Positions 44,331 through 52,697 are shown, numbered from the stretch's first letter. The stretch is 64,000 nucleotides of DNA from Bacillus niameyensis (GCF_001375535.1 NZ_LN831197.1:4444410-4508409); one strand, 5' to 3'. Numbers and translations: made by a program. The notes: generated from the letters alone by a model not told the origin.

Positions 44331-44631
44331 CGTGCAATTTTTAAACTGTTTTATAATAAAGATATTTTAAATCTGTTAGGTGAATCGTATCCAGAAGATG
44401 GGATGACTTGGGAAGAAGTAGTGGATTTAGCTAGAAGACTAACAGTAGAAAGAAGCATCTCAATCTCAAAGTTTAACTTTACCGCGATATTCAGATGACG
44501 ATCAGTTTGAATGGTTCATGCGTGATAAAACAATAGAGTTCCTTCATTCCAATAAGGATGTTGTTACGTTTATTCGTGAAATAGGAGAAGAATATACGGG
44601 GATTATTGATGAGTATAATGCCCGTGAGTAA
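44331..44631 (+). pseudogene. Relic of a sugar solute-binding-protein gene
   Basis: One frame reads KLFYNKDILNLLG, ESYPEDGMTWEEVVDLARRL; compare LYYNKDIFDIFG and MTWNEVRDLAAKV in the protein at 22733. It then stops. A second frame carries a typical C-terminus, VVTFIREIGEEYTGIIDEYN, ending at 44631. The middle of the gene (about 200 codons) and its start are missing. Confidence 0.8.
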
Positions 44632-44690
44632 TGCCTGCCCGCCAATCTTTCACCGCTATAACAGATTGGGGGACAAGCAGGCACTGCTTT
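44631..44690. terminator. Hairpin downstream of the helicase cassette
   Basis: TGCCTGC..CCAATCT pairs with AGATTGG...GCAGGCA around a 14-nt loop. It lies just past the stop of the minus-strand gene at 44697 and lacks a clear U-run. Confidence 0.45.
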
Positions 44691-44696
44691 CTATTT

Positions 44697-45122
44697 TCAT
44701 CCCTCATAATACATAATTAAACAAGGGAATTCCGTTTGTTCTTTTTTCAGAGCCCGGAAATTTAGAATCCGATTGCCGTAGTATATTTCGAAATCAGGGG
44801 AGAGTTCGTGGCAGTTTAATGGCTTTTTCCCCACTGTTCTTTGTACGTATTGGCTTGCTTCCGCTGGGTCTTTAGCGTATACAAATGCCCATTGCCCTCG
44901 TTCCAATTTAAGGGAGAATATTTTTATCGGACAAAGGCCAAGAAAATTGGATTCGTGCATGCTTTCTAATTTTTCAAAGTTTGGCTCTATATTTGAGAGT
45001 ATGGAGTCAGGGTCATGCCAACTGATTTTTCCTTCTTGAACTAAACAAAAAATATGATGGGCAAGCAGTGATTCTTCGTATTGAACAGCATCTTCGAATA
45101 GAGTTTTAATGGTTGACATCAT
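44697..45122 (-). CDS. Small protein of the DnaD-DnaB cassette, unknown function
   Basis: The 141-residue soluble protein begins MMSTIKTLFEDAVQYE and ends FPCLIMYYEG. The middle contains FSLKLERGQWAFVYAKDPAEA. I do not recognise a domain. The start at 45122 (or 45119) is chosen because CTGGAGGAATTG lies just upstream, inside the end of the helicase gene, which it overlaps by 17 bp. It is the last gene of a three-gene unit with a DnaD-domain protein and a DnaB-type helicase, so a role in replication or in the biology of the element is likely. Confidence 0.6.
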   Translation of the reverse strand: MMSTIKTLFEDAVQYEESLLAHHIFCLVQEGKISWHDPDSILSNIEPNFEKLESMHESNFLGLCPIKIFSLKLERGQWAFVYAKDPAEASQYVQRTVGKKPLNCHELSPDFEIYYGNRILNFRALKKEQTEFPCLIMYYEG

Positions 45123-46347
45123 CAATTCCTCCAGTAAAAGGATTATAATTGGCTGAAACAACGCCAACAGGTCCATTACGATTTTTGGCTACGAGCAATT
45201 CTAGATGTTTCTGATCAGAATCGGGATGATAATATGTATCGCGATAGAGAAAGAGAATCACATCGGCATCTTGTTCGACACTTCCGGATTCACGGATGTC
45301 TGACATGAGTGGCCGCTTGTTTTGTCTTTGCTCCACAGCTCGGTTTAGTTGAGCTAACAGTACAACGGGACAGTTCATATCTTTTGCAAGAACCTTTAAT
45401 TGCCTAGAAATCTCGGAGACTTGTAAATGTAAATTCCCGCCATAATGATGTTCAGGACGAATGAGTGTTAAGTAGTCAATGAAGATGATCGGTTTTCGCT
45501 CGGGAAATTGGTAAACTAGTTTTCTCGTCTTCGCCCGCATTTCAGCAACAGTTTGTCTAGCTCCATCGAAAATTTGAATATCTGTTGCAGATAAGCGTCC
45601 AATCACGGTTGCCCAATTTTTCTTTTGTTCAGAGTTAAGATTATCTTTTGGATTCCTTAGTTTTGCACGGTTGATCCGACCAGTTGAAGCAATCATCCGT
45701 TGAACAATCCGCTCATAAGGCATTTCTATTGAAAAAATAATCGGGAGGAAGGATCTCCATCCCGCTTCTTTAGCAAAATGAAGCATGACATCCGTTTTTC
45801 CCATGGAAGGTCTGGCCGCAATGACTGTCAATTCGCCCGCTTGAAAACCATTTGTCATTTGATCTAACCTTTTTAAACCACTTAGTACCCCTTGAACCGC
45901 TTTATTTTCTTGCCAAGGTGATTCATACACTTCGGATAAAGCCATTGAAATGGAAAAGTGATCATCTAGTTTCGCTTCATTCAGTTGATCCAACGCTGTA
46001 GTTACTTGTTGAATACTCCAATCTTCTTCTTTTGCTCGTGTTAAAATATTGCATTTTTCCCGTTCTTTCCATTGTTCTAGAAGAAGCTGTTCGTAGTCAT
46101 CGAATTTTTTTGCTGAAGCATAGGATTGTAAGTCATAAAGGTAGGAAATACCTCCGAATGCTTCCAAGTTGACTGCGGTTGAAATTGTAATCATATCAAC
46201 CACTGTTCTATTTTCCTGTAAAACTCTCATTTCTCTAAAAAGTGCTTGGTGACGTGGATCTTCGAAAAACTCTGGACGGACAATCGAGTCGGAGATTAAA
46301 TAGTTCTCCTTTAACATTGTTCCAAGAACCGCTTTTTCAATCGTCAT
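45106..46347 (-). CDS. DnaB-type replicative helicase (phage-like)
   Basis: The 413-residue protein has a DnaB N-terminal domain (1-95, EKAVLGTMLKENYLISDSI) and a RecA-like helicase domain: Walker A ARPSMGKTD (about 182-190), FSIEMPYERIVQRM, Walker B PIIFIDYLTLI (about 270), LKVLAKDMNCPVVLLAQLNR and DIRESGSVEQDADVILFLYRD. It unwinds DNA as a hexamer. It is clearly shorter than the chromosomal DnaC helicase of Bacillus (about 454 residues) and is paired with a DnaD-like loader, so it is a mobile-element or prophage type. It overlaps the DnaD-like gene by 4 bp. Confidence 0.88.
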   Translation of the reverse strand: MTIEKAVLGTMLKENYLISDSIVRPEFFEDPRHQALFREMRVLQENRTVVDMITISTAVNLEAFGGISYLYDLQSYASAKKFDDYEQLLLEQWKEREKCNILTRAKEEDWSIQQVTTALDQLNEAKLDDHFSISMALSEVYESPWQENKAVQGVLSGLKRLDQMTNGFQAGELTVIAARPSMGKTDVMLHFAKEAGWRSFLPIIFSIEMPYERIVQRMIASTGRINRAKLRNPKDNLNSEQKKNWATVIGRLSATDIQIFDGARQTVAEMRAKTRKLVYQFPERKPIIFIDYLTLIRPEHHYGGNLHLQVSEISRQLKVLAKDMNCPVVLLAQLNRAVEQRQNKRPLMSDIRESGSVEQDADVILFLYRDTYYHPDSDQKHLELLVAKNRNGPVGVVSANYNPFTGGIDDVNH

Positions 46348-47120
46348 TCTTCATCTTCTCCTGCTGAAGGGTTGTGGACATATACTTTCAAGTGATTCGA
46401 TGCAGCCTGGGTAGGACTCGCTTTCCTTTGTTGAAATTCCTGCTCCAAAGCCAATACATCATTCAAAGTTTTCACATTTTGATCGCGCCATCTTTTTAAA
46501 ATTCCATAAGTGTAGCGCCAGTTTCTAATCCCAATAGACAGTGAAATCTTCATCGCTTCTATTACTAGTTCCTCGCCAAATTCATCGATTGAATCTATGA
46601 TCTCTTCTCCGATATAAGCTGAAAGTATACCGAAATTTTGTTGGTAAAATTGCATTGCCTTACTATACAACTCTGAGAAATTAGGATCTATAGCGGATTC
46701 AGGAGCAGCACTTAGGAATAATTCACGAATGCCTTGATGCTTGACCGACTCGCCTACATACTGGATAAGGGAACGGTCCTTCACTCGTGTTAACTCACTT
46801 TTTACACAATCTTCCATTGGTTTTCCACCGCGTGTTAAATTGTATTGGCCCCAGTTTTTAATCGCTAGTTCACGCGTTTCCGAATTATATTTCACAAGCT
46901 TATGCTCATCTTGCAAGCGTCGAAAGATACTTGAAATCGTCTCAAGTGAATAACCCGTATCAAAAGCCATCTGCTTAATCATAATCTGGTATATCCCAAT
47001 TTGGGTCGTTTTATCGTTCGTCAACAAATAAAGAAATAAATAGCGATCCTCTGGAGTCATCTCTTCCACTACTTTTGGATCATTCCAAAAACGAGTATGT
47101 ATAATACGAAACATTGTCAT
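46344..47120 (-). CDS. DnaD-domain replication initiator/helicase loader
   Basis: The 258-residue protein has an N-terminal winged helix (FWNDPKVVEEMTPEDRYLFLYL; DTGYSLETISSIFRRLQ) and a C-terminal DnaD/DnaB_2 domain (about 150-235) with IDEFGEELVIEAMKI and the family block NWRYTYGILKRW. Such proteins open origins and load a helicase. AAGGAGAGAGTAAGG precedes the ATG. It is the first gene of the cassette, followed by the helicase. No integrase, repressor or structural phage gene is adjacent, so the cassette is either a phage relic or an independently kept unit. Confidence 0.85.
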   Translation of the reverse strand: MTMFRIIHTRFWNDPKVVEEMTPEDRYLFLYLLTNDKTTQIGIYQIMIKQMAFDTGYSLETISSIFRRLQDEHKLVKYNSETRELAIKNWGQYNLTRGGKPMEDCVKSELTRVKDRSLIQYVGESVKHQGIRELFLSAAPESAIDPNFSELYSKAMQFYQQNFGILSAYIGEEIIDSIDEFGEELVIEAMKISLSIGIRNWRYTYGILKRWRDQNVKTLNDVLALEQEFQQRKASPTQAASNHLKVYVHNPSAGEDEE

Positions 47121-47528
47121 CCTTACTCTCTCCTTCCACCATAATTGATCTCTTCAATGTCTATATAGAGAATTCCGAGCGAAAAGGACACCCTTAAAGA
47201 AAAGATTTTAAAAAAATACCACTACGATGAAATCAACGTTCTTATTCTTTGTCTTTTCTATTCTTTTATTTTCTTTTCTTTATATTGTGTACGTAACGTG
47301 GACGATACGTGGATAGGAAGAATAGCGGGTGTTCTACACATCTTAAACGGTTGTGATGATTGATCTTAGTACACAGCCGCTAAGGTTTGAAGATTGGCAA
47401 AAAAAGGAATATCTAAAGTGATTCATCTCAACAAATATAGGGAGGATCAAGAAAGTCTGACAAGAGTTTTGACAATTAATCAGCTCGATTAGTTTTTATC
47501 TAATTCTTGGAAAGAGGGAGTAAAAGAT
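47121..47528. other. Divergent intergenic region with short direct repeats
   Basis: These 408 bp contain ACGTGGA twice, 11 bp apart (47296 to 47314), inside GTACGTAACGTGGACGATAC, and a TTGACA at about 47470. The repeats could be initiator-protein sites for the cassette on the left, but two copies are few. No gene seen. Confidence 0.35.
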
Positions 47529-47981
47529 ATGGAGTTTCTTAATCTCATCATTAAATTTCCGTTATCGATTGCTTTTTTATTTATCGCGATTCGTATTATG
47601 GGCATGAAAGAGGTAGCGCAAGCCACAGCGATCGATTTCGCCTTTGCTGTTTTAGCAGCGTCTATAGTTTGGGATATGGCACTTGAGCCGAAATATTCGA
47701 TTTGGCATATGATTGTGATTCTCGTGATCTTGGTAGTCATTATGTATGCTGTTGACTGGCTAGCGATGAAGTATAATCGAGCAGAAAAGTATATGATAGG
47801 AAAACCTAAATTGATTATTAAGGATGGTCAAGTGGATCAAAAATGCTTAAAAGAAGAAAGAATGTCCATAGAAGAACTAGAGTCTAGACTGAGAGTAGTA
47901 GGAGTTTTTGAGATCGAAACGGTGGAAATTGCTTATCTTGAGTTAACGGGAGAAATATCGGTGAAAGAGAGGAGTAAGTAA
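47529..47981 (+). CDS. Short DUF421 (YetF-type) membrane protein
   Basis: The 150-residue protein has about three hydrophobic segments (1-85; RIMGMKEVAQATAIDFAFAV lies between the first two). A cytoplasmic YetF domain follows: YMIGKPKLIIKDGQVDQKCL, MSIEELESRLRVVGVFEIE and VEIAYLELTGEISV. DUF421 proteins are usually 200-290 residues, and this one keeps only the first part of the C-terminal domain. Relatives are linked to spore or membrane functions; biochemical activity is unknown. AAAGAGGGAGTAAAAG precedes the ATG. It is a single gene followed by a composite repeat. Confidence 0.75.
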   Translation: MEFLNLIIKFPLSIAFLFIAIRIMGMKEVAQATAIDFAFAVLAASIVWDMALEPKYSIWHMIVILVILVVIMYAVDWLAMKYNRAEKYMIGKPKLIIKDGQVDQKCLKEERMSIEELESRLRVVGVFEIETVEIAYLELTGEISVKERSK

Positions 47982-48007
47982 AAAAGCTGAACGATGGAAA
48001 CAAAGGC

Positions 48008-48377
48008 TTTTATCCCGCATTAACTGGCTGTAAGACCCCCACTTCAAGAATTCGAGGAGTCCAAGAATTGTAAGTGGGGGATCAACAGCCATATCTAGCT
48101 TAAGCGCATATCGACTAGCAAACTTCTACGCTTCTTCCTACGATAAGTCAACATCGGCTCATTCTTCGCCGTGTTTCCTTTATCTCGTCAGAAGCTAGGA
48201 AGTTTGTACGTCGATGAACAATGCGCTTGCGCCTTAAAGAGTAAAAGCCCGATTGGTTCGGGCCCGCAGGACGCGGGTCACAAAGGCGTTGCAACAGGAT
48301 GTTGCGAATTTAGCCTTTGTTCCTCTAACAATCAGTGGGGATGAAAAAAACCCCCACTGATTGAAGTTTCACTTTAT
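48008..48377. repeat. Composite repeat: family B arms enclosing a family A copy
   Basis: The left arm (48008-48042) reads TTTATCCCGCATTAACTGGC then TGTAAGACCCCCAC. The right arm (48351-48377) reads CCCCCACTGATTGAAGTTTC then ACTTTAT. Joined, they equal the 54-bp compact copy at 29697-29750 inverted. Between them are two hairpins (ACCCCCACTT/AAGTGGGGG at the left; AATCAGTGGGG/CCCCCACTGATT at 48331-48363), a family A copy (48097-48235), and a GC-rich piece with GCAACAGGATGTTGC that recalls the extra middle of copy 1 of family A. Confidence 0.75.
48097..48235 (-). repeat. Dispersed repeat family A, copy 2
   Basis: A 139-bp inverted counterpart of 7873-8068, nearly identical over its outer 55 and 75 bp but without the central 57 bp. 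Confidence 0.8.
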
Positions 48378-48425
48378 TAATGGTGTCTAGCTTGAGATTA
48401 TCTATCAAATATAAGAAACAAAAAT

Positions 48426-48467
48426 AAATCCGACCTTATTCCAAAGAGGGAATGGCGGATTTTTTTC
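48426..48467 (+). terminator. Intrinsic terminator before the Ntn-hydrolase cassette
   Basis: AAATCC..ATTCC pairs with GGAAT..GGATTT, followed by TTTTTTC. It separates the cassette from upstream transcription. Confidence 0.75.
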
Positions 48468-48602
48468 ACTAAATAAAGCGTTTTTCCTCTAGTCGCCTAT
48501 AATGAAAACCCCGTATACCCTTTTCAATTTTTTCGAACGTAATAAAATATTACTAGATGTGTTATTACTAAATACCTATAATGGAATATAAGGAGGGATA
48601 TA

Positions 48603-49859
48603 ATGACGGCGGAAATAGTAGTAATGAACACAAAAGGAATTGCTCTCGCAACTGATAGTGCAGTAACTATTGCGGGCAGAAAGGTATATAATTCAGCAAA
48701 TAAATTGTTTGAGCTTTCCAAACATAACCCAGTGGGAGTCATGTTCTATGAATCAGTTTCCCTTTTAAATGTTCCGTGGGAAACGCTTATAAAAATATAT
48801 AGAAATAAATTGGATGATCATCAGTTTGATACGTTAAATGAATATGTGGAAGCTTTTTTACACTTTCTGAATGAAAATGAATATAAGGAATTTATGTCGA
48901 AAAGCAATGAAGAAAACTTTATCAGAAATTCCTTGCAATTAAACGTTTCGGGAATACATAGCGATTTATCGGATTTAAGTATGACGTTATACAGTGAGTA
49001 TGGGGAACTAAATCTGCAAAACGATATACAAGAATTATATATCCACCACGGATGGAATTATCTAAGAGATAGAATTCAAAGTTTAGAAGAGAAAAAATAC
49101 ATAGATGTTTTTAATAATAGTGACTTTAATCTATTAATTGAAAAGTATGGAGCAGAAGTGGAAGAACTGATTCATAAACAATTTGAGAATCATTTACTTA
49201 TAGAAGAATGGACAGAAGAAATAAAGTATATTGTTATTCAAGCCTTATTAAAGGATTTTCCCAATAATTATTATTCGGGAATTGTGTTTGCTGGTTTTGG
49301 CAGTAAGGAAATATATCCATCTGTGATCACACTTAAAGTTGATGGGAAAATAAATGGGAAAATCAAATATAGTATTATGCCGCATCAAACTAAAAGTATT
49401 AGCAATTCACTTGGAGCAAGCATCATACCACTTGCGCAAAGAGATATGGTTGAGAATTTTTTAACGGGAATACATATTGAAATGCAGGAGTTTGTTTTTG
49501 CTGGTCTAGAAAGAGAATTTGAGGGATTATCCCATACATTAACTGAAAAATTAAAGGATTCATTTAAAGAAGAAACTAATTTGGAAACAATCGAAGACAG
49601 CATAACAGATGAGTTATTGGAGGTATACCGCAGGTTTAATCGAGCACTGTACCATTATAAAAGAAAAAACTTTATAGATCCGATTGTAGATATTGTGGAA
49701 GCATTGCCAGTTGAGGAGTTAGCAGAAATGGCCGAAGCTTTGTTAAGTATTACTTCTTTAAAAAGAAAAATGTCGATATCACTAGAGACTGTCGGCGGTC
49801 CGATTGATGTTGCTCTTATTACAAAAGGCGATGGTTTTACGTGGGTTAAGAGAAAATAA
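48603..49859 (+). CDS. Proteasome-like Ntn hydrolase with helical insert
   Basis: The 418-residue protein starts MTAEIVVMNTKGIALATDSA. After Met removal the N-terminal Thr becomes residue 1, Asp (in ATDSAVT) residue 17 and Lys (in SANKLFEL) residue 33, exactly the Thr1-Asp17-Lys33 set of proteasome beta subunits and HslV. GIVFAGFGSKEIYPSVITL (about 219-237) matches the later strand pair of that fold. Residues about 75-205 are a charged helical insertion absent from HslV. It has no signal peptide. The predicted role is an N-terminal-threonine peptidase. AAGGAGGGATATA precedes the ATG. It is first of a three-gene set with the PRTase-HAD and DprA-like genes. Function is inferred from motifs only. 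Confidence 0.7.
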   Translation: MTAEIVVMNTKGIALATDSAVTIAGRKVYNSANKLFELSKHNPVGVMFYESVSLLNVPWETLIKIYRNKLDDHQFDTLNEYVEAFLHFLNENEYKEFMSKSNEENFIRNSLQLNVSGIHSDLSDLSMTLYSEYGELNLQNDIQELYIHHGWNYLRDRIQSLEEKKYIDVFNNSDFNLLIEKYGAEVEELIHKQFENHLLIEEWTEEIKYIVIQALLKDFPNNYYSGIVFAGFGSKEIYPSVITLKVDGKINGKIKYSIMPHQTKSISNSLGASIIPLAQRDMVENFLTGIHIEMQEFVFAGLEREFEGLSHTLTEKLKDSFKEETNLETIEDSITDELLEVYRRFNRALYHYKRKNFIDPIVDIVEALPVEELAEMAEALLSITSLKRKMSISLETVGGPIDVALITKGDGFTWVKRK

Positions 49860-49945
49860 AGTTGAGTAAAGACTACTTTTCTAGAAACGTTTTCGGGTAA
49901 TAAGATATAGTAAAATAGTTGGATGTTTATTAAGGAGATGATTAC

Positions 49946-51661
49946 TTGTTTACATATTGCCACTCAGATTTTAATATATTCTTAGATTTAACTGGTCCAG
50001 ATGGCTGGCAGGAGAATCGTGATTTTTTAGAGAAAATGAAACAATTATCAAAAAAGAAAAGTGTTACATACGCGAGTGAAGCTTTGATAGAAGATACAGA
50101 ATCTCGAATGTATCCATTTAACCCTGAAGGTTTACCAACAGATATCGGATGGATCGTGTATGAAGATTTGGATACGGATGAAACAGGAGTATTAATTATT
50201 TCAAATAATATAGACCATATGAAACATTATGTGGAGTACGGATTTAGCACCGTTTATTTACAAACGGAAAACTGTCAATTAGATTTTGATACTACGGTAA
50301 TGCCAGATGAAGTTTGGGATTATGACAACTTTAATAGTTTCGCCGATCATCCGAATCTACGGTTCACCTATTCAAGTGAGCTATTAGGCTTTCCGAATAA
50401 GGCTGAGTTAAAGTCTAAATTATTTAAGCTTTCTAATAAGCTGCGCATTCCCAATACCGATTGGGAAGCCGATATTATTTTTACCGGACGATATTTTACA
50501 TCAAAAGACAATCGACATTATCACCATCCATTATCAAGGGCCATTTTGGGATTTAAAAAAGATAGATTTAATCAGCGAGACGTAGTTAAGAAAGTACTTG
50601 GCAAAACAATAGGTGAGTATTTGAATAGTGACGATACTGTTACTCATATTGCCATTGTGCCACCAAGGCCTAATAAAGAAAGTCGATTTATTGGGATGGA
50701 AGAATTTATGGACGCAGATATAAAAGTGGAACATGATTTATTGGAGTCTGTTAATGATTATGACTCTCCTGGAAAATACCCAACATTCAACGAAAAGTAT
50801 CAACATGTTTATGATAATATCAAATGTACGAAAAAAATATCAGGACATGTGTTATTAGTGGATGATGTTTTTACAAGTGGAGCAACGACAGCTGAATGCG
50901 CCAGGGTATTATATAAAGAGGGGGCTAGTAAGGTAACCATTTTACCATTAGCGTTTACACAGCACTTTAACTACTATGAACAATCTGTCATGCCCGTCAT
51001 TTTTAATTCAGACGGAAATGAATATCATTTACGTTTTCGAAATAGTGACCACCAAGTATTTTGGTCAAGTAAGAAGGATAATGGAGAATTTGATTCTAAG
51101 AATTTTGAGATTATCAATCAAGAGTACGTAGATTATCATGGACATTGGTCCGCAAAGAAGGTAGAGGTTCAGGAATATAGCGCAGACAAAGAAATACAGG
51201 CTATTATTTTTGATCTAGATAATACCCTACTTCAAACAGACCACTTAGAGAGTTATCGCTTGCAAAGAACGGCTATTAAAGATACTAGCCTTATTAAAAA
51301 AGAACATATAATTATACAACCTGATATACTAGCAGAATTACAACGGGCAAATATTAAAGTTGGAATTGTGACTAGATCACCGAGAAATTACGCTAAATCA
51401 TTGTTAGCAGCCTATGGCTATACATATGATTGCCTCATAGCATCGTTAGATACTTTAAGAAGTAAACCAGCTCCAGATCCATTGTTAAAATGTGCGATAA
51501 AGCTAAAGATAAAACCGGAATACATAGTGAATATAGGCGATCAGAAAACAGATTTGCAAGCGGGAAATAAGGCTGGAATGATGAGTTTGCATATAGATAC
51601 AGTATTGGATGATAATGTATTGATACGGACCCTTAATAGATACGCACCATTAGAATTTTAG
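49946..51661 (+). CDS. Phosphoribosyltransferase-HAD hydrolase fusion
   Basis: The 571-residue protein joins three parts. Residues 1-150 form an unassigned N-terminal region. Residues about 170-400 are a type I PRTase domain with the PRPP loop HVLLVDDVFTSGATT (301-315). Residues 415-571 are a HAD hydrolase with motif I AIIFDLDNTLLQTD (419-432), motif II VTRSPRN, Lys507 in RSKPAPDPLLK and motif IV NIGDQKTDLQAG. All catalytic residues of both enzymes are present. It may make or break a ribonucleotide and remove phosphate, for example in nucleotide salvage or signal turnover. The TTG start at 49946 follows AAGGAGATGATTAC. It lies 86 bp after the Ntn gene and 14 bp before the DprA-like gene. Confidence 0.8.
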   Translation: MFTYCHSDFNIFLDLTGPDGWQENRDFLEKMKQLSKKKSVTYASEALIEDTESRMYPFNPEGLPTDIGWIVYEDLDTDETGVLIISNNIDHMKHYVEYGFSTVYLQTENCQLDFDTTVMPDEVWDYDNFNSFADHPNLRFTYSSELLGFPNKAELKSKLFKLSNKLRIPNTDWEADIIFTGRYFTSKDNRHYHHPLSRAILGFKKDRFNQRDVVKKVLGKTIGEYLNSDDTVTHIAIVPPRPNKESRFIGMEEFMDADIKVEHDLLESVNDYDSPGKYPTFNEKYQHVYDNIKCTKKISGHVLLVDDVFTSGATTAECARVLYKEGASKVTILPLAFTQHFNYYEQSVMPVIFNSDGNEYHLRFRNSDHQVFWSSKKDNGEFDSKNFEIINQEYVDYHGHWSAKKVEVQEYSADKEIQAIIFDLDNTLLQTDHLESYRLQRTAIKDTSLIKKEHIIIQPDILAELQRANIKVGIVTRSPRNYAKSLLAAYGYTYDCLIASLDTLRSKPAPDPLLKCAIKLKIKPEYIVNIGDQKTDLQAGNKAGMMSLHIDTVLDDNVLIRTLNRYAPLEF

Positions 51662-51675
51662 TAGGAGTGAACTAA

Positions 51676-52668
51676 TTGAATGATTTCTTCTGGACCACAC
51701 TCAGTTGTATTAAAGGTGTAGGCAGTAAAACGTTAATTCAACTATATGGAAATAATCCACACCTAAATTTTGATAATCTTGATGAACTCTTAGAATTGAT
51801 GAAGCAAAAAAGTGTAAGCCAATTGTTATCAATGGAAAATATGAAGCTTGCTAAAGAAAAAGCTGAACATTTAATTAAAGTACACGAAGAAAAAGGCATT
51901 AAAGTCATTCCGATTTCAAGTGAGTGGTATCCTACATATTTACGGTTAATTGCAGACCCGCCAACCCTCTTATATGCAAAAGGAAATATAGATCTGCTGA
52001 AAGAAAAACATACTTTGGCTATCGTTGGAACAAGAGAACCGACTGAAATGGGGATTAAAGCTGCCCGTAAAATTGCCGCAACTTTTGCTGGAATGGGATA
52101 TACGATCGTCAGCGGTTTGGCATTAGGAATCGATACAGCTGGTCATGAAGGAGCATTAATGATAGAAAACGGAAAAACAATAACCGTTTTAGCAGGGAGC
52201 CTGACAGAAATTTATCCAGCCAAAAATAAAGAACTGGCAATGGAAATTTTGGAGCGGGATGGATTATGGCTCTCAGAAACTCCGATCGGCCAAGCAAATA
52301 CACGGGGTAATTTCGTGAAGAGAGACCGGATTCAAAGTGGTTTATCTTTAGGCGTTTGCCCCGTGCAAACACCTTTAAAAAGCGGAACTCAACATACAAT
52401 CGAGTTCACACGAAAACAAAATAGATTTTTATTTACACCGATTCCTTTAAAACAAGATGAACATGAAAATGCGATTCAGGGAAATATGGAATTAATAAAA
52501 AACGGTGTTACTGTATTAAAAAACAAAGAATCGTATCAATCAATTCATGAAACATTACTAGATTATGAATTAAGACTCAATACTGAACATAAAGAGCGAT
52601 TCGAAAAAAAGATTGATTTAAAGCGTGATTCAGATGAAACGATTGAACAGTTAAATTTATTTGATTAA
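51676..52668 (+). CDS. DprA/Smf-like protein with C-terminal clamp-binding-like motif
   Basis: The 330-residue protein has an N-terminal helix-hairpin-helix-like region (CIKGVGSKTLIQLYG, 11-25) and a DprA Rossmann domain (about 95-265). The latter shows AIVGTREPTEMG, IVSGLALGIDTAGHEGAL, GKTITVLAGSLTEIYPAKN, LSETPIG, FVKRDRIQSGLS and SGTQHTIEF. The usual RNRI is RDRI. In place of a C-terminal winged helix there is a charged tail ending EQLNLFD, close to the beta-clamp-binding consensus QL[SD]LF. The housekeeping DprA gene normally lies beside topA, so this is a second, specialised member of the family. TAGGAGTGAACTAA precedes the TTG start. It is the last gene of the cassette. Confidence 0.82.
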   Translation: MNDFFWTTLSCIKGVGSKTLIQLYGNNPHLNFDNLDELLELMKQKSVSQLLSMENMKLAKEKAEHLIKVHEEKGIKVIPISSEWYPTYLRLIADPPTLLYAKGNIDLLKEKHTLAIVGTREPTEMGIKAARKIAATFAGMGYTIVSGLALGIDTAGHEGALMIENGKTITVLAGSLTEIYPAKNKELAMEILERDGLWLSETPIGQANTRGNFVKRDRIQSGLSLGVCPVQTPLKSGTQHTIEFTRKQNRFLFTPIPLKQDEHENAIQGNMELIKNGVTVLKNKESYQSIHETLLDYELRLNTEHKERFEKKIDLKRDSDETIEQLNLFD

Positions 52669-52697
52669 AAAATTGGCTGAGTTATCACAGAATAAGT

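Larger units (their letters stand above)
47982..48602. other. Intergenic region filled by a composite repeat and a terminator
   Basis: Most of the 621 bp is repeat B (split) with repeat A nested in it (listed separately), then a terminator at 48426-48467 and an AT-rich promoter region for the next gene (48470-48600). No ORF of its own. Confidence 0.65.
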
